The notes: generated by a model not told the origin, from the sequence alone. A stretch of 64,000 nucleotides of DNA from Struthidea cinerea (GCA_013397865.1 VZTI01004079.1:7864-71863); one strand, 5' to 3'. Positions 35,751 through 50,525 are shown, counted from the stretch's first letter. Made by a program: numbers and translations.

Positions 35751-38700
35751 GAAATTAGTTCAGTCTAGACTGCTGAAAGATTGCCCAGCAGCTTCTATTA
35801 GCCAGCAGCATTGTTAAACATCCTTAAAGCCATAGAGTTACTACACCTGGAAAAAAAACATCTTACACAGGTGTGACTAGACAAATTGTATATGAGCCTC
35901 TAGACAGATGTTTTGTTCAGTAGCACAGAACCATCTGCCCAAATATATTTTGTGGTATCATTGTTGTGACAGGTGACCTCCCTAATGTAAAACTGCCCAT
36001 GTTATCTGCACACTGCCACAAACCAGACATCCCCACCCCTTCCTAGCTAAACAGCTGAGTCAGGAATTACTGGTTACTTTCCTGCTGCCTCAGTGAGGAT
36101 GTTCAGACCCTCCTCCCCTCACCAAATTTCTTCTTCAGCTTCTTAATCCTCTTACTATCACTATTTGGATGTCTGTTATGGCAATATCATCAGGGAGTGA
36201 GATATGGGACCTACTGGGATGTTCCCAGGTTGTAGGAACATAAAATAGCTGAGTCATTTCTACACTTATTTAGGCAATACTTACTCTTTTCCTACATTGC
36301 ACAGAAATTAATGCAGAAGAAAGACTGAAAGAATAGCTCAAACTTGCACGACACCAGCCAGGAAATCCCAGTCAATATGTGCCCGGAATCTGTTTTGTCT
36401 ACTCTGTAATTTTGCTTACTGTTTTTTGTAACCATTAAAGGATTGGATGAAGTCACCTACTACGAGATGTGAACCTGAAATTACTTTGCTAAGTTCAGAT
36501 AGTGCCAAATAAATGCTGATGAAGTCTGGAGAAGGAGCTAAACATTTTAATGTCAGGCACTCAGCCTGATTCTGCATAGCTGGAAGAACTCACTGCCAAG
36601 TCAGAATGTCTGCCTTCATCTGAGGTCAAAGTTATTAGGAAAAGCTAAAAAAGAGTGCAAACTACATAATGCATGTGATTTTGTCCAACAGAAGGAAATC
36701 CATTGGCGTGAATGTCATAATTTCTCTCTGCTAAATTACTTTGAGTCCACCTTGGGCTCTAGGAGTTATTTGGAAAATGGAGGCCCTTTTCAGATTGTGG
36801 TAAATTTGCCATCTTGAGGATATTTGACAGCAATAGTTAAGCTAGTTTTGGACATTCATTTTTCTCCCCTGTACTTCATGAAGCACCAATATTTTTGAAT
36901 GGGATTTTAATATTTACATTTTTGATTATTTAAAAGCTCCTATCATTATATATAGAGTAAGACATTTACCTTTCCATTTGTTAGACAAATATATTTGCCA
37001 AATTTTTGCCCAGTGCTGCCAAGACACTTTACTGTTTCCTATTTGCCATTGATGGGAGTGTGTCTCTGCAGCTAAAAATGCTGCTTTATTGCAAAAGCCA
37101 TCAGGTAATCAAGGAAAAGAATGGGAGGAGGTGACCTCACTGAAGAAAGGAGATGGGTTATCATAACAAGTACGTATCTCCCTGGCTGGGGATTGGAACT
37201 GTCCGATTCTTTTCTTCTTTTCGTCTAAGCAGAAGGTTTTGGATGCATACCCTTAAAGATAGCATCTACACTCTAAAACCCCATGCTCCATTTTGCCTCT
37301 TTTTGCTTTCATTCAATGAGAGAGATACCGATTTGCTTGTCGTAAGAATGCAAGTATGCACTGTTAAGGAATTGAGGATGACAAATATTTTGTCGTAACT
37401 CTATCAGTAACAAAGGGATTTAGAGGGGTTTCCAGAGCTTTTGTTCCTGTTGAAAGAAAGTAATTTGGTGACTGTTGAGAAATTTAAATGTAGTAAGTGC
37501 TTCTATGCAGAAAGGCCCAATGCTGTTCTGACTCTCTATGTCTGTATATCTACAAAAGGCAGTCCATATAACAGAAAGCTAGAAAACCTTTTGATGATGC
37601 TAACATTTTCAGGTTGGTGATAAAATGTCTGTAGATTAAACAATAATCATCAAATATTAAAAATATCCTCTCATATATTGCAGCAGAATAAAACATAAAC
37701 CTGAAATGAGTTCAATTTTTACTTCTGCTAGTCATGTCTGATGTCACATGAAACTGAGGAGACCCTGTGTGGGAGTAATAGATGCCTTCCACGAGCACAG
37801 TTATCTCTTCCCCTCTTCACAGGAGGGATTGCAGACACATGCCTGTTCTCTTTTCCATCCTCCAGAGTAATGTTTCTTCAGGGACCATATTTCGCAGGGC
37901 CTATTTTGATCTTATCCTCATGCTATGTTTGTTGATGCTGTCTGAGTGAGTAGGCCAGAAGACTTCTGATGTGTCTAAGATATTCAGTAAAATCAGGAAG
38001 ACCAGAAATGTATCTTCTAGATAGACTTTTCTAAAATAAAAATAAATGTAGCTCCCTGTATGAAATTTAAAAATAAATATATGAATGAATTTTGCTATAT
38101 TTTGTTTGGTTTGCCATACTGTAGAATTAAATTACTAGCTAGAAATGCAGTAAACTTTAATATTCAAAATTATAACAAAAAGCTACATGTAGAGTAGATG
38201 CTAGTGAATACATCCATGACAATTTGTGTTTGTACCACTTATACTTTTACAGCCACACCCTTGATTCTAGCAAGGGTTTTCTGGTTAAAAGGATTGACAT
38301 ATTTAACAGTGTGACAGTTCAGAACCTGTAAAAGTGAATACCTGTAGCCTTACCTTTTCTAGTACAGGGAATAAATTGTGGGCTACCAGTGGCCTATGCA
38401 CTCTGTTTCTCCTACACTGTGATGTTAGTATTGATAAAAGTAACTGGAATTATGCAATTATACAATAGTTCCTTTGAGCCATCTCCTTTACTGAAAATTA
38501 TTCTTAGGGATGCTTAAAATTTTTTTGCTGTCACCTCAATAGTAATGCTGTTAAAATGTTTGTTTTAAAAGAGAGTCAATCTCAGCATTTTAAATGGATC
38601 AGTTTATTTAGGGTCATGCTTTTCTTTTTTTTCTTTTGAAAACTTTTCCTTTGCTTTTTCTATGAATCCCATTCCATTTTCTAAGCTGATATGTATTTTA

Positions 38701-40454
38701 AAAGATGTTTTATCTCATGGACATCTGTTGTCAATGCCCGTGGTTCACCTCACATCAAACAAGCATAGACTGTCCCTACACAAGGTCCTGTCCTGTCACT
38801 GCAGGGGAAGTGGTGCAGATGTACAGAAATAAGATACACCAAATGGTCATGGCCACAGGCCATATGGAAGAGGTCTCAGTGGGCCACATCTGAAGCTGTT
38901 TTAATCAGCTGCAGCATCTTGACTGTAAGGGAGATATGTCATTCTACACTAGCTAAGGATCTGCTTCAGAATGAGACATGGTTGGGGATTTCCTTTAAAG
39001 TAGTATTCATCCATAATATGTATAGCTGTCTCACTGCCGGTTAAGTAATATACAGTTAAAGTGACTAGGATAATTAGAGGATTACTTTTCTTTATGACTT
39101 TGGGGGGCTTTATTTCATCAGATATCTTGTTAGTTTACAGACAGACATGTAGTATTTGACTTCCTTTCCCCTTGGTATCCCACACCATGTGATAGAGTGC
39201 CATGCACAGATATTTGACCTAGCTGTGAGCAAGGTTTCTTGGGTGCTGGCAGCAGCATGGCCATATTCCAGTGCATGATCTGAGCCTCCTCGGAGTGGAA
39301 AATTAGCCCCCTGGGATTATTCCACTAGGATGCTAATATGGCTCCCATAAATGGGGCTAGTAACTGCACAGCCTTGTTCTACTTTTGACCATGTTCAGAC
39401 CAGGAACCACAGAATTTTGAGAGGCGTCTACATCTCTCTGTATGCCTTGAGGTCAGTAAGAAAAACTTCTGTCACTGAAGCTTTAGATTAGTGAGAAATA
39501 ATAATAAAAAATCCTCTTGAAAAAATAGAAACATCTGTTTCAGTCTCTGCCTTTTCTCTTCTGTGTCACAGCAGTAGTGACCCCATTGCTGTTTGAATTT
39601 CAGACTGGCATTAATTTAATACAAAAATTTATAGTTAACATCTGGTCTCTTCTCTTCTTGTCTGTCACAGACCATTCTGACCCAAGAGCATTACTCTGGT
39701 GGGTGGTAAACAAGTACAAGAAAAAGTAAAGCATACCATCTGCCTCCTTTTGTGTTTGCCCATAATTTGTTTTCAAGTTATTTATTCACTAAGAGTCAAG
39801 AGCTTAAATGTGGTCAGAAATATATATCAAGATAGATTTGATTAATGGCATGACTTCCATAAGCACAGTCTTATAAACTGCAGAGTAGTCTTGACAGCAG
39901 GCAGCACGGTCTAGAAAAAAAACCTGTATCACAGCTTTCAGTCTGGCTGGGAGCCTACTTGGAGGGTTATTTTGAATAACTGTATGCCATTATGGAAATG
40001 GAAGGGGAACTCAATGCAATTCTGTAAGGGGTGCTCTAACCCTGCTGCCATTCAGTGGTTTTGTAAATGGCCAGATGCTACTGGAAGGTGCAAAGAGCCA
40101 GAAATGGTCTAGTGGTATGTTAGCTGAGAGAATTTGAAATTACATTATATGGAGAAATTGGAGGAATAATCTGGAAAACATAAATTTGCATTTGCATTGG
40201 GCAAACATTAAATCCCAGCCTTGGCAGGGATAAACAGGGAGGCAGCTGCAGGACATAGTATTGGCACTGTAGCTGCCTACGGGTTCAGAGGTGTCTGGAT
40301 TGTAAATTGAATGTGAGGCAGCACTGACACCTTACAAGGTAAATGTCATCCTGGAAAACAGAGTAATTTGAGATAAGCAGCTGGTATAACCTTGTCCTAT
40401 GCAAAATGAGTAACACATTAGTATAGAGTTGGTTACTTCACCCTGAGGGAGACT
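35751..40454. other. Non-genic stretch, nothing recognised
   Basis: About 4.7 kb without a supported gene, RNA or transposon. Open frames are short (81 codons or fewer), without motifs. Confidence 0.5.
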
Positions 40455-40854
40455 TGGATCACTTGAAGATAGGACAGTAGGACACAACTCCTAGGCATGC
40501 AGAAAATGTTTCCTACAGAAAGACTTAAAAATTCGAGATTGTTTAGACTGAAGAAGAAATGGTGGAGGAGGTGTATGTGAAGGGCATCTGAGCTTCGTAA
40601 GAGAAGTAGTAGAATTTTATTGATGCAATGAAGATTCAGACCAGGTGTTAGGGAAAATTTTGTGACTTGAGATAGTCAACTTCTGTATAGACCCTTTGGG
40701 TAGAGTAATGAGGCTTTATCTGTGTAAGTATTCACAGCTATGGTAGACAAATAAATGGTGAGGTACAGTGGTATGGCTGGTCTTATTTTCTCTGTATGAA
40801 TGGACCAAATAAGATCCTTTAGGGATCCTTCTAGCTTGACATTCCAAGATACTG
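40455..40854 (+). mobile_element. Old CR1 LINE 3' fragment, plus strand
   Basis: The right end reads AGATCCTTTAGGGATCCTTC, then TAGCTTGACATTCCAAGATA, matching the CR1 3' end (AGATCCTTTGAGGTCCCTTC, CAGCCTGACATTCTATGATA). Leftwards, GATTCAGACCAGGTGTTAGG matches the CR1 3' coding region, and GTTTAGACTGAAGAAGAAAT matches the LFSLEKR-type block. It is well diverged, with a deletion in the middle, and carries no open frame of note. The left edge is approximate. Confidence 0.8.
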
Positions 40855-43800
40855 ACAGCAAATAAGCTTTCGCATACTGTTCAAAAATGGTTCCTTTATT
40901 AAACAAACACAGAGTAAACATAAAGGCATAGACAGCTGTATTAACCTTTTTGTTCCTTTGCTTTTACTCTGTCAACTACTCTAAGCTGCTAGTTTACTTA
41001 AATATAATTCTTCTATTACTAAACTGTGCATCAGACTGTACACGTCTTACAATCCTGGCACTTGCCATTAACTCACTACATTTTTGTTCATCGTGACTGG
41101 TAAGACAATTATTCTACCTGGAAAATTAAGACTGAAAAGTTCATGGTTTAAAGAAAACACAGCAGAGTGATGATAGTCTTGTTGGTAAATTTTAGGTGAT
41201 TTAAAAGTATAGAAGAAAATTGGTGATCCTTTAATGAGTTTGGAAAAAAGCTAAGATGCATACATTGCTTCTCTGAACTTTTTCCAGGAAGAGATTAATT
41301 ATAATAAAATATTGTAAATTTGTAATCTAGTTATCAATGACACATATATCTATATGTAAAGATTAATCAGCCACACTCAGTTATTGATCATTTATCAAAA
41401 AAAGGGTATTTATTCTACCTGCAAACTTTTAAAAGATCTAAATCCTATGAATGTGGCAATTTGTTTAGACGTCTCCTCTCTCTGGTACGAGGGCAATGAC
41501 TTTGCAGCTTTTGCTGAAATTTGCCCTGACACTCACATGAATTATTCCCTTGCAGGAAGTGAGCTATGCCTTTTGTGACTGAGAGAGATGGTATCTATTC
41601 AATTATGCAGCTGAAATATCTCCCCAATAGCTTGGGAAGGCACACCAGCCCTGGAACAGCCAACTTTATTAAGTCAGTCTTTATGTATTTGTGTGGGTGC
41701 ATCAGATAGTGCTCTAATAGTGCACAATGTGGAATGTAAATAGCAACAATAAGCTAGAGAATTTATAGGCTATTTAAATTCCTCAAAATAGATGTTTGAC
41801 TTTGAAAGCTCTTCAAGCTATGGAATGATGCTTATGCAAGTTTAAAATCATTATAGAGTTTGAGATTATTTTAAATTACTACTTTTTTCTTTTTTTTTCC
41901 CATTTTTTTGCCTGCGGTTACATTTGCTGTTAGAAGTGATTTTTTTCAGTAAATAAATCACATTTTATTTTTCCCTAAAATGATATGGTTTTTAGTATCA
42001 TTAAAAATTTAATTTCTTTGCAAGTCTGCAGCATAAATCTGAGTCAGAAGATGAAGATAGGAATACTGAGGTAATTAAATAAAGTGCTTTTAATACTCTT
42101 TTCACGCCCTAAGCTATTACGGTCTTACTCAGATTTTCTCTAAAAAGATAAATTATTTAATTTCATTTGACTTAATATGGAAATATTATAGGAATGCTAT
42201 ATTTTTTAAGGAGCCTTTTAAAAGTATGTCTGATAAACTCACTGTGTTGTTCAGAGGTTTTGGAAAGTAATACAACTCTAAGAAATCGTATAATCCAATA
42301 ATATAATTTCTAGAGAAATAACTTTATCCATTAATTCTCCCTGTGAAGATTTGTCAAAGAAATATGTAATTTTTCATAATATCCTTTACACATTCTTGAT
42401 TTGTTAAAGGGAAAACAAAATATTAATTCATAACATTAGATAAAGTCTAAGTTATGTACAGATTTTTTTGGCTAATTGAAACTGGCATAATGCTAAATGT
42501 ACTCAAAACTTCATAGAAAAAGATGTCAGATGTCAGTAAAACAATTTCTGATTTTTATAGATTTATTATCATATGAATTTATTGAATAAGTTTCAGTAAC
42601 TTTGGATTCTATATAGAGAAAATTTCTTGCAGACATCATGTTTTATAAAGTCAGTTTTATGTTCAGAAGGGACTTAGGTTTCTATGGAGGAAGGGCCATT
42701 TTTTAACCATTTCTAAAATATCTTCATCAAGAATTGATGTGTTGCTACTTTGACATATATTTCATTCCTCTTCAGAGTAAAAACCAAAAATATTGAAGCT
42801 CTTGCAGACACTATTTTTTCATGCTTATTAAAATTAAACATTTTGGGTTACAAAATCATATTTATTGGATCTATTTCATTTAATTATAATGTGATTTCAA
42901 AAACATTGCTTATAACCTCACTTCTCTTCCCAATCTCTCTTCTAGGTGTACCGCTCTGGCAAATGTTCCCAGGGCAGGGGCACAAGGTGTGGATGGAGCC
43001 GTAGGAACAGAGCATTCTGAACTGAGTCCCATCATTCTTAGTGACTTTCAAACTTCAGAAGGGAAGACAAATCCCTTAGGTATAGCAGTCCTGAGCAAGT
43101 TGTTCTTTTGCAACTTTTTTGGTGGTGACAGTGAAAATAAAAATCTTTCTTCATTTGACAACACTTCATATCAGTTTTTGAATCCTGTCTCTGAAAGGAA
43201 GAGAGCTGGAGTTTTTGTTGTACTGTTATATAACTTTAAGTCTCTGTGATTTGCAAGAGTTTCGTGATTTATAAGAGAAATTCAAGTTCAACTGCAAAAT
43301 ATGTGGTCTATTCTGCAGAGAATTTTTATGTACTTAAGGGTTTCTTAGACGTTCTGTATGTGGTGCCACGGAGAAACAACAGGTTATCTCAAACTCATAT
43401 GGAAATAACCTGTAGGTAAGCTCCACGTTTTGGATATATTTTAGGTTTATTCAGGAGACCTGTCCTGTGAATTTGCTCTAGAAACTGAGGATAAAGTTCA
43501 TTTCACCTGACTGTAGTTGGCTAAAAGTCAGGTGTCTGATCTAAATTCACAGCAATAAAGTTCTTGTCGTCAATGGAGACAAGCATTTTCAACAGCACTT
43601 CATTCACTTGTCAAATAGGTATGCAAAGCTGCAGGAATTAACACCTAATATAGATTTTGGGGGATAGGAGTCAAGTGAGATGAATCCCACTGGTTTTGCT
43701 CTCTTTATTTAAATTGTACAAGTTGTGCATTTATGAACAACTACATTTTGTGTTCTCACATCTTTGCTATAGACGACATCAATACTGCTCCGTTATCTTG

Positions 43801-44379
43801 GATAATCTAACTACTATTGTTAAAATAAAATTTGGATTACACTGTTGAATTCAGAGGCAGGGAATACCTGTCCAAATTTTCAGACTTTTCACTGTTAGAG
43901 ATGGCTGGAAAGTTTCTACACCTGGTAGGAAGTGTCCTCCAGAAGACCTCCAGAAACAGGACTCAAAAAAGAAAGTGTCTCTGTGAAACATATCTCAGTG
44001 GTTTAATTAGTATTTAATTTCAGTTTTTCAACTCATTTGAGAGAGAAATAGTCATATGAAGAACCTTGACACAGATTAAGACTGTTTATAGGTAATATCT
44101 TTGGAGCTGTAAAAATATTGATTTGGAACTCCACTTTTTGTTGCAGATTTTATGGTACAAGTATTTTACTGCTATAGATGGGATCTCAGGAACAGATTAA
44201 TTCTTCTGTGATCCTGCAAAAATTTCAGTGTTTACTGAACTTCTTATCTGCTGCTTTGTAATGGACATACAGAAATGGAGGTCCCCTACGTCAGTTACTC
44301 TTGATGCAGTAACTTGTTCTTTTAGAGACCGAGTTGTAGAGTGTATCTTTGTTACACTGGAGATCTGTAGGGTTATATT
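40855..44379. other. Very AT-rich non-genic stretch
   Basis: No gene or transposon recognised; 41.9-42.7 kb is especially AT-rich. Open frames at 42750-43004 and 42989-43249 overlap and show no motif. Confidence 0.5.
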
Positions 44380-44424
44380 TTTATTATTATTATTGTTATT
44401 GTTATTATTATCATCATTATTATT
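44380..44424 (+). repeat. Interrupted (TTA)n microsatellite
   Basis: TTA units interrupted by two TTG units and a TCATCA pair, about 45 bases long. In one plus-strand frame it yields a poly-leucine run in a spurious open frame. Confidence 0.85.
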
Positions 44425-44869
44425 GTGGTTATTTTTTCATTTGGTGTAGTATATTGAATGATATTTTTATTGGGCTGTAAACATTCAGTGGATGTGACTG
44501 TCATTGTAGTGCCTTCTTTTTAGTGAGCCTGTGAAGAGTAACCTACCTACTGTAAGATCTTTAAGATCTTTTCCTCTTAAATAACCTTATCGGACTGACA
44601 AATAACCTAACAGGAAACTGGCTAGGATTGCACGTACTTGATGTACAAAGACCCCATAATATGCCTGGATTTTTATCATCAATTTTTCCTAAATATCTAT
44701 TACAGGAAATTTTATACTACACATGTAATAAAGATCAGGATAATGCATTTTTCTCACTAGCTGTCATAAATGCAATGTTGAGTTGGGAGCTCTAAGTAAA
44801 GTAACAGAAATTCTAATTTTTTTGGCAGCAGTTGTATTGTACCCAGTGACACTTCTCTGGTTTTGTTCG

Positions 44870-44937
44870 GTTTGTTTTGTTTTGTTTTGTTTTGGGGTTT
44901 TTTTGTGGTTTTTTGTTTGGTTGTTTTTTTGTTTTTT
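44870..44937 (+). repeat. (TTTTG)n low-complexity run up to the assembly gap
   Basis: Starts as clean TTTTG units and then becomes irregular runs of T separated by one to four G, ending exactly at the N run. It continues in kind on the other side of the gap (45122-45174), so the gap probably holds more of the same G/T-rich sequence. Confidence 0.85.
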
Positions 44938-45121
44938 NNNNNNNNNNNNNNNNNNNNNNNNNNNNNNNNNNNNNNNNNNNNNNNNNNNNNNNNNNNNNNN
45001 NNNNNNNNNNNNNNNNNNNNNNNNNNNNNNNNNNNNNNNNNNNNNNNNNNNNNNNNNNNNNNNNNNNNNNNNNNNNNNNNNNNNNNNNNNNNNNNNNNNN
45101 NNNNNNNNNNNNNNNNNNNNN
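44938..45121. other. Assembly gap (184 N)
   Basis: A run of 184 N between two G/T-rich low-complexity flanks. No base information is available; any open frame drawn across it is artificial. Confidence 0.99.
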
Positions 45122-45141
45122 GTTTGGTGTTTTTTGTTGGT

Positions 45142-45142
<1 letters not shown>

Positions 45143-45174
<32 letters not shown>
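45143..45174 (+). repeat. Poly-T tract (T32)
   Basis: Thirty-two uninterrupted T just right of the gap, followed by AGA and more T-rich sequence. It is the longest homopolymer in the window and a likely cause of the failed assembly. Confidence 0.95.
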
Positions 45175-45177
<3 letters not shown>

Positions 45178-48100
45178 TTTTTTTTGGTTGCTTTTTGTAA
45201 TTTTTATGGAATTGCAATGGAAAGCTTATTTGAATTAGTTGTGTTCACAGCAATTTTTTAGATGATTGACTAAGCATGAAGCTTATGGAGCCATTAAAGC
45301 TCAAAGACAGTGGAAGGCAACATGAGGAAAGAAAGCCCAACTGAATCCATCATGATTCAGTGAGCTGTACAGAATGAAAGGGATTCAGACAAAACTCTGG
45401 CATCAGGTAAAGGAATATTTGATTTTTCACCATTTTATAGGTGAGAGAAATGGCACCATTATGCAAGCAATATCCTGATACAAGTGAAAGCTCTTGGGGC
45501 ATCCTTGCAGATAGTGTCTGACTCAGAACAATTTCTGTCTTCCACACCATCTGGTCAAGCTGTGCAAAAGGTCTCCATAATTTTCAGAGTTGCTTCCTTT
45601 TGTTTTTTATCAGTTCTACATTGCTGTTGTTTAGTAATTACATGTCAATGGAAACTGAAATATGACACAATATAAACGAAAGAATTAAAACTGAGAAAGA
45701 ATTTTTGGTAAATAAAGATTCATGTGAATATTCAAACCCTCTAAATTTCTGTTAGTTCTTCAGGTGGCCCATATTGGAGACAGAGGGCTTGATTTTCTAG
45801 ACGTAAGGTTCAGAATGATGAACTTAATCCAAGAATTAATAGTAAGAAGTTAATAATTCAGATGATAGTTTGAAAAAATCTCTTTGGCTTGCCATTCCTG
45901 AACGGAAATTTATGGAGAATTAAAAGATTAGGAGAAAATTTATATAATAGTCTATCTTTTTAGTGACTTAAAAGGGTATAAACTTAAACCATCAGAGAAG
46001 AAATGCTATGGGTAAGAAGTTGGAGATATTAAGAATTCTGAGTAAGAAATGCATTTTTTGCAGACAAGTTGTTTTGTGGTAAATTGAAGGAATTTTTAGA
46101 AAACATACTTTTTTCCAATGACAAAATTAATTTCCTCAAAAGTCTCTTTTCCTTCTGTCAACAAAATAAAATCATTTCTTTAGGCTTCTTACCACCTTCA
46201 GCCAGTAATATATGTTCCAGTGCACTACTGTCAAGCAAATGTTCCTGTCATCTTACCAGCAGAAAGAAACAGAGAGTATTACTTAATCAATAAAATTGAG
46301 ACTTACATTTATTTGGGGATAGCAAAAAAGAGGAACTTTCTCAGCAGTCACTCTGAAATTCAGCAAAATTTTCTCAGCTGACACAGAAACCTGTTGACAG
46401 CTATATAAAAATGAGGGCTGTCTTAATAGGAAAGATGGTGTCATCATGCTCTAAACTCTGTGAGAAAGCAGAAAAAGATTGGAAAGACCTTTTGGTCTGT
46501 TTTGTGGGTGACCTGTCAAAGAAGACTGCAGTGCTTCATTTTTCAGGCTTAGTAATTGTCCTGAAAGTAAATGTATCATTTTTTTGCTGCCCATCTAATA
46601 TGGCTTTTAGGAAAAATTATTGTGTAGAGGAACAATCAAAAGATAATTTCAAACCAGCTTGCAACTGAAAAATGAGTTTTCAGCTAAGATTAAAATTTCA
46701 AGAGAAATCTCTGCTTTCTTTATCTGTTTTATTTTTTTTTTTTTAACTTCATCAGGAAGCTCAGAGATGATTTGCCAGGAAAAACAATCCAGTGAAAGTA
46801 GTCAGATTTTAAAAGATAATTAGGTCCTCCATGCCCATTGATGGTGAGACCTAGAAACTGAAATCTCTTTAAAATATCTTATCTGTAGTACCTCATCTCG
46901 CCCAAAAAAATAGAAATAGAGGCACACAGACAGTGACTATTTCTAGAATTGATTTTCTGACAAAAAATCCGTAACTAATCAGGAATTACATGCTGAGGTA
47001 GTGATAGATGTAGAAGAAAAAGGTCATATGCTGGAAAGGCTTTTATTGCAATTAGTAAGTCTTGATGTCTCAGATCTTTCCCTGCTTTTGAAACATATTC
47101 TGAGAAATTCAAGGGGCATATTTGAGCTGAAGGTTTACATTGTACTTACCCTGTTAATGTTCTCCCATCTTGGGATACTGGAAGTGGGAGGATAGGTGAT
47201 GGTACATTATGATGTGCAAACTTACGTGAATTATGTATAAACCATGAAGGGAATTGTTTTCAAGCTAAGACTAACTCCTGGGTGACAGTTTAGGTCTGCA
47301 TTTCTGCTTTTAGAAGTATCTGTCACTGAGTTCTTCTGTGTCTCAAAAAAGGACAAGGAACTGTTTTCTTTCAAACTAACATGCCTGCAAATAAGCATTT
47401 TACACTGAGATTCAACTTTTGAATTGTGCAGTCCTCTCACAAAGCTTGTCTCTTGTGCAGTTTGGTTCAGAGCGTGTGTTTCCATCACAAGGGACAAAAG
47501 GAATCTTTCTATAGGAAGGGGGTTTAACAATGAAATGGAAAGGTATAGATTTTGGATTTTTCAAGCACAGTAAACCTCACTCAGCAGAAGGCAGGTGTCT
47601 GAGCATTGTACAAGGTCTCTCAAAATACCAGCTCATCCTTAAAATACTGACTGTCAAGCAACTTGTATTTTTCTTGTTTTCTTTGGTTTTCTTAGGATCA
47701 CGTTACAGGGACATTAATAGGTGAGTGTTGATTTCTGCTTTATGTTCTTTTTTTTTCAGCCTCCCAACATGCATATCGACACAAAAATAGACATTAACTT
47801 ATAACCAAAACCATAATCAAAACCATATTCTCTCCTTTTTTTTATTCACCAGACTTATGTGAAATCCAAAGGATCTCAACACTTGTGTAGAAATGGTGAT
47901 TTCCATCCTTGGGTATGATCTTTCTACTATTTAATGTGATGTTCATTAAGGTAATTGTATTATTTTTTCACTTTCACTGACTGGAGTCTATTCTGCCAAA
48001 TATTTTTTCCATTGGTACCACTGACAGATCCTTTTGAGTTACTATGACTCAGGATAGCAGAACCTCGGATGAAAACTCATGTTTTGTAGCTGCATGATAA

Positions 48101-50175
48101 ATTTATCTTCACAATTTAACAGGAGAGGAAGAAAACTGCAGTGCATTTAAATAGCCTGTCCTTTCTGCTTCTCCCATCTTTTGAAATATTCCGATAACTT
48201 GACACCAGAGAGTAAGATAGGACCAATCTCAAGTCACCAGTTTTTTTAAAGACTGCCATACATCTTGAATTACTTTTGTAATGAATGTATATCTGACATA
48301 AAATACTAAAAGAAAATGAAAATGTCTTTTAAAAGCCTTGGAAGCTACCTTTCCATCCCTCCTGTGTTTATGCTTAAAGATCAGGAATACAATCTGTTTA
48401 CAAGAAAAGAAAGAGAAAAAGTACATATGAAACTTAACTTCATTTATACAGCTCAGTTCACCTTATATATTCCAAAGCATTCAACAAATTATATGCACAT
48501 CAGGAACAAATGTCAGCAGTTATAATGAAATATTTGATAAACCTATGACATTAGAGGTGCCAAGGAGTTTCTACTTTGTTAGTAGCCCTGGAGCAGCTCT
48601 ATTGCCAATGAAGAATGCAGCAAGCATGATGCAGCCATATGCAGGCATTCGGAAATCTATTTCTCTCTCTCTTGCTGTGTTTTCCTTGATCTAGCCAGGA
48701 CTATAACACACATGCAGAATTACTGGGGCTGCTCACCTCTTTTGGATGTATAAAGCTAAATGTATCACATGTTTCCTGTAATTTGTTTTTTGCTGCAAAT
48801 CTGAGTCCCCAGTTTGGATACAAATCCACAGCTGCAAGGTGTTCAACAAAACAATTCTGCTAGTATTTTTGATATATCTCTGCTTCTATGTATTGCGCAG
48901 TTGTGACACTCCCTTGTTGCTACTTTGGCATCTGGAAGCATTTATGCCTGCAAATAACTGTCAGAGAGAAAAAAAGCTGCTGGTTCTGAGAATCAGCCCT
49001 TGACTCTGTGAGCTGCTTTTTAGGAAGCTTTCCATGAGCAGCTATACTTTCCTTGCTGCCTTTATGGCACAAGACAGAGCTGATCCTGCCTAGGGCTGCT
49101 GGCAAGTATGGCTCTGCAAACATTCATTAGTATGACAAACAGAATACTGAGGCAAAATGAGGACAACGTGATTGTGCAAGCAGCTTTAACTGGGGTGAAA
49201 GCAATACTCTAAGTTTAAGTCATTTGTCTAGCATTTTAGTACCACAATTCAATATTCCCAGCAATAATTTGCAGTAATAGAAGTCAGATAGTGCCAGGCT
49301 TAGAGGCAAATATGGACCTGATAAGGAGGATATCCATCATAAAGAGGGACATTGGTGAAATGTGAATTATTCACTCTTATCTACTCACTCTTCTTTATTG
49401 TATTTTTATGTCTTTATCTATTCTATTTCATCCCCTCACAAAGAATAATTGGAAATGACATTTCTATGCCTGTAACTATGAGAAAAATATGCAAAATTAA
49501 TTCCATTAGAAGTAAACAACAATAGCATTGTCCTTAGGATCTCATTTCATGTTGTCCTTAGGTCTTAAAGACCATCAGTAGAGATAAAAAGGCTGCAGAA
49601 ATTGAAGCTTGCTTTCATATTGAGCTTACTTTAATATTGTTTCACTCTTCTGGGCTGTGGCTGGCTGCACATTGAAGGGCAAAGGAAAGGGAAAGTGGAG
49701 GGTAGAGAGGTGACTTTCATATAGTCTAGATACCTATAAAAGGCTGAACTGGAATTTCTGTTGCAGCAAGCTTTTATCAGCCTGGCTTTATTATCTAAGC
49801 AGCAGCAGCAGAGGTGGCAGCTTGGTTTTTATGGAGTTCAGGGTGTAGCTGGTTGGATAGTATTTAAAATCTTGGGAGTAATTTTCATCAGAAAAAGACT
49901 GATCAAAACAAAAATATTTTGTAGGAAGTCACCGGTTCTGATGAGTTTCTTGTTAGCCTTTTTGTGCATTCTTGAATGTTTTAAAAGATCAGAATGTTCT
50001 AGCAGCCATCTTTAAAATGAAATTAAAGTCCAAAAGTAAGCTTTTTACATAATTGGATTATAGGTATTTCTGCTAGTTATAGCACCAAACTATTTTAAAA
50101 GTGAGATAGTAAAAAAAAAGTATTTGTTTTGATTGGTCAGAAATTATTTCAGGATATATTATTTCATTAAAGTTT
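45175..50175. other. Non-genic AT-rich stretch
   Basis: Five kilobases without recognised gene, RNA or transposon. T-rich patches occur near 46731-46744 and 47749-47757. Open frames are short and without motifs. Confidence 0.5.
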
Positions 50176-50215
50176 ATATTATATTATATTATATTATATT
50201 ATATTATATTATATT
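50176..50215 (+). repeat. (ATATT)8 pentanucleotide repeat
   Basis: Eight perfect ATATT units followed by AT, a pure pentanucleotide array likely to vary in length between individuals. Confidence 0.95.
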
Positions 50216-50525
50216 ATGGTTTAAATCTTTGATAATTTGTCTTTATAGGAATTATTCTGGTGAAAACCTGAATCTTTTTTAAAACAGAAACAGTTTTTCT
50301 ACTCAATTGAGGTGAGTGTGTTAAATATGAGAATTAGGAGAAATCTAATATTAGCAGATAATTTGCCACTATACTGGAGCTATAATTTTTCTTACAAAAG
50401 ACTACAAGGGTCTTGTATTGGGACGTTTCTTGGGGAAACATATAAGAAATTGCTCTAGTATTCAAGTATTTTTTTGAAAAGGTAATATAAACTTTTGCTA
50501 ACTCGATGAACTTCAGTGTTGTGGA

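Noticed and set aside
44783..45261. Long plus-strand open frames across the 44.9 kb gap
   Set aside because: They are open only because N codons are read as X; the real parts are poly-phenylalanine from T-rich repeat.
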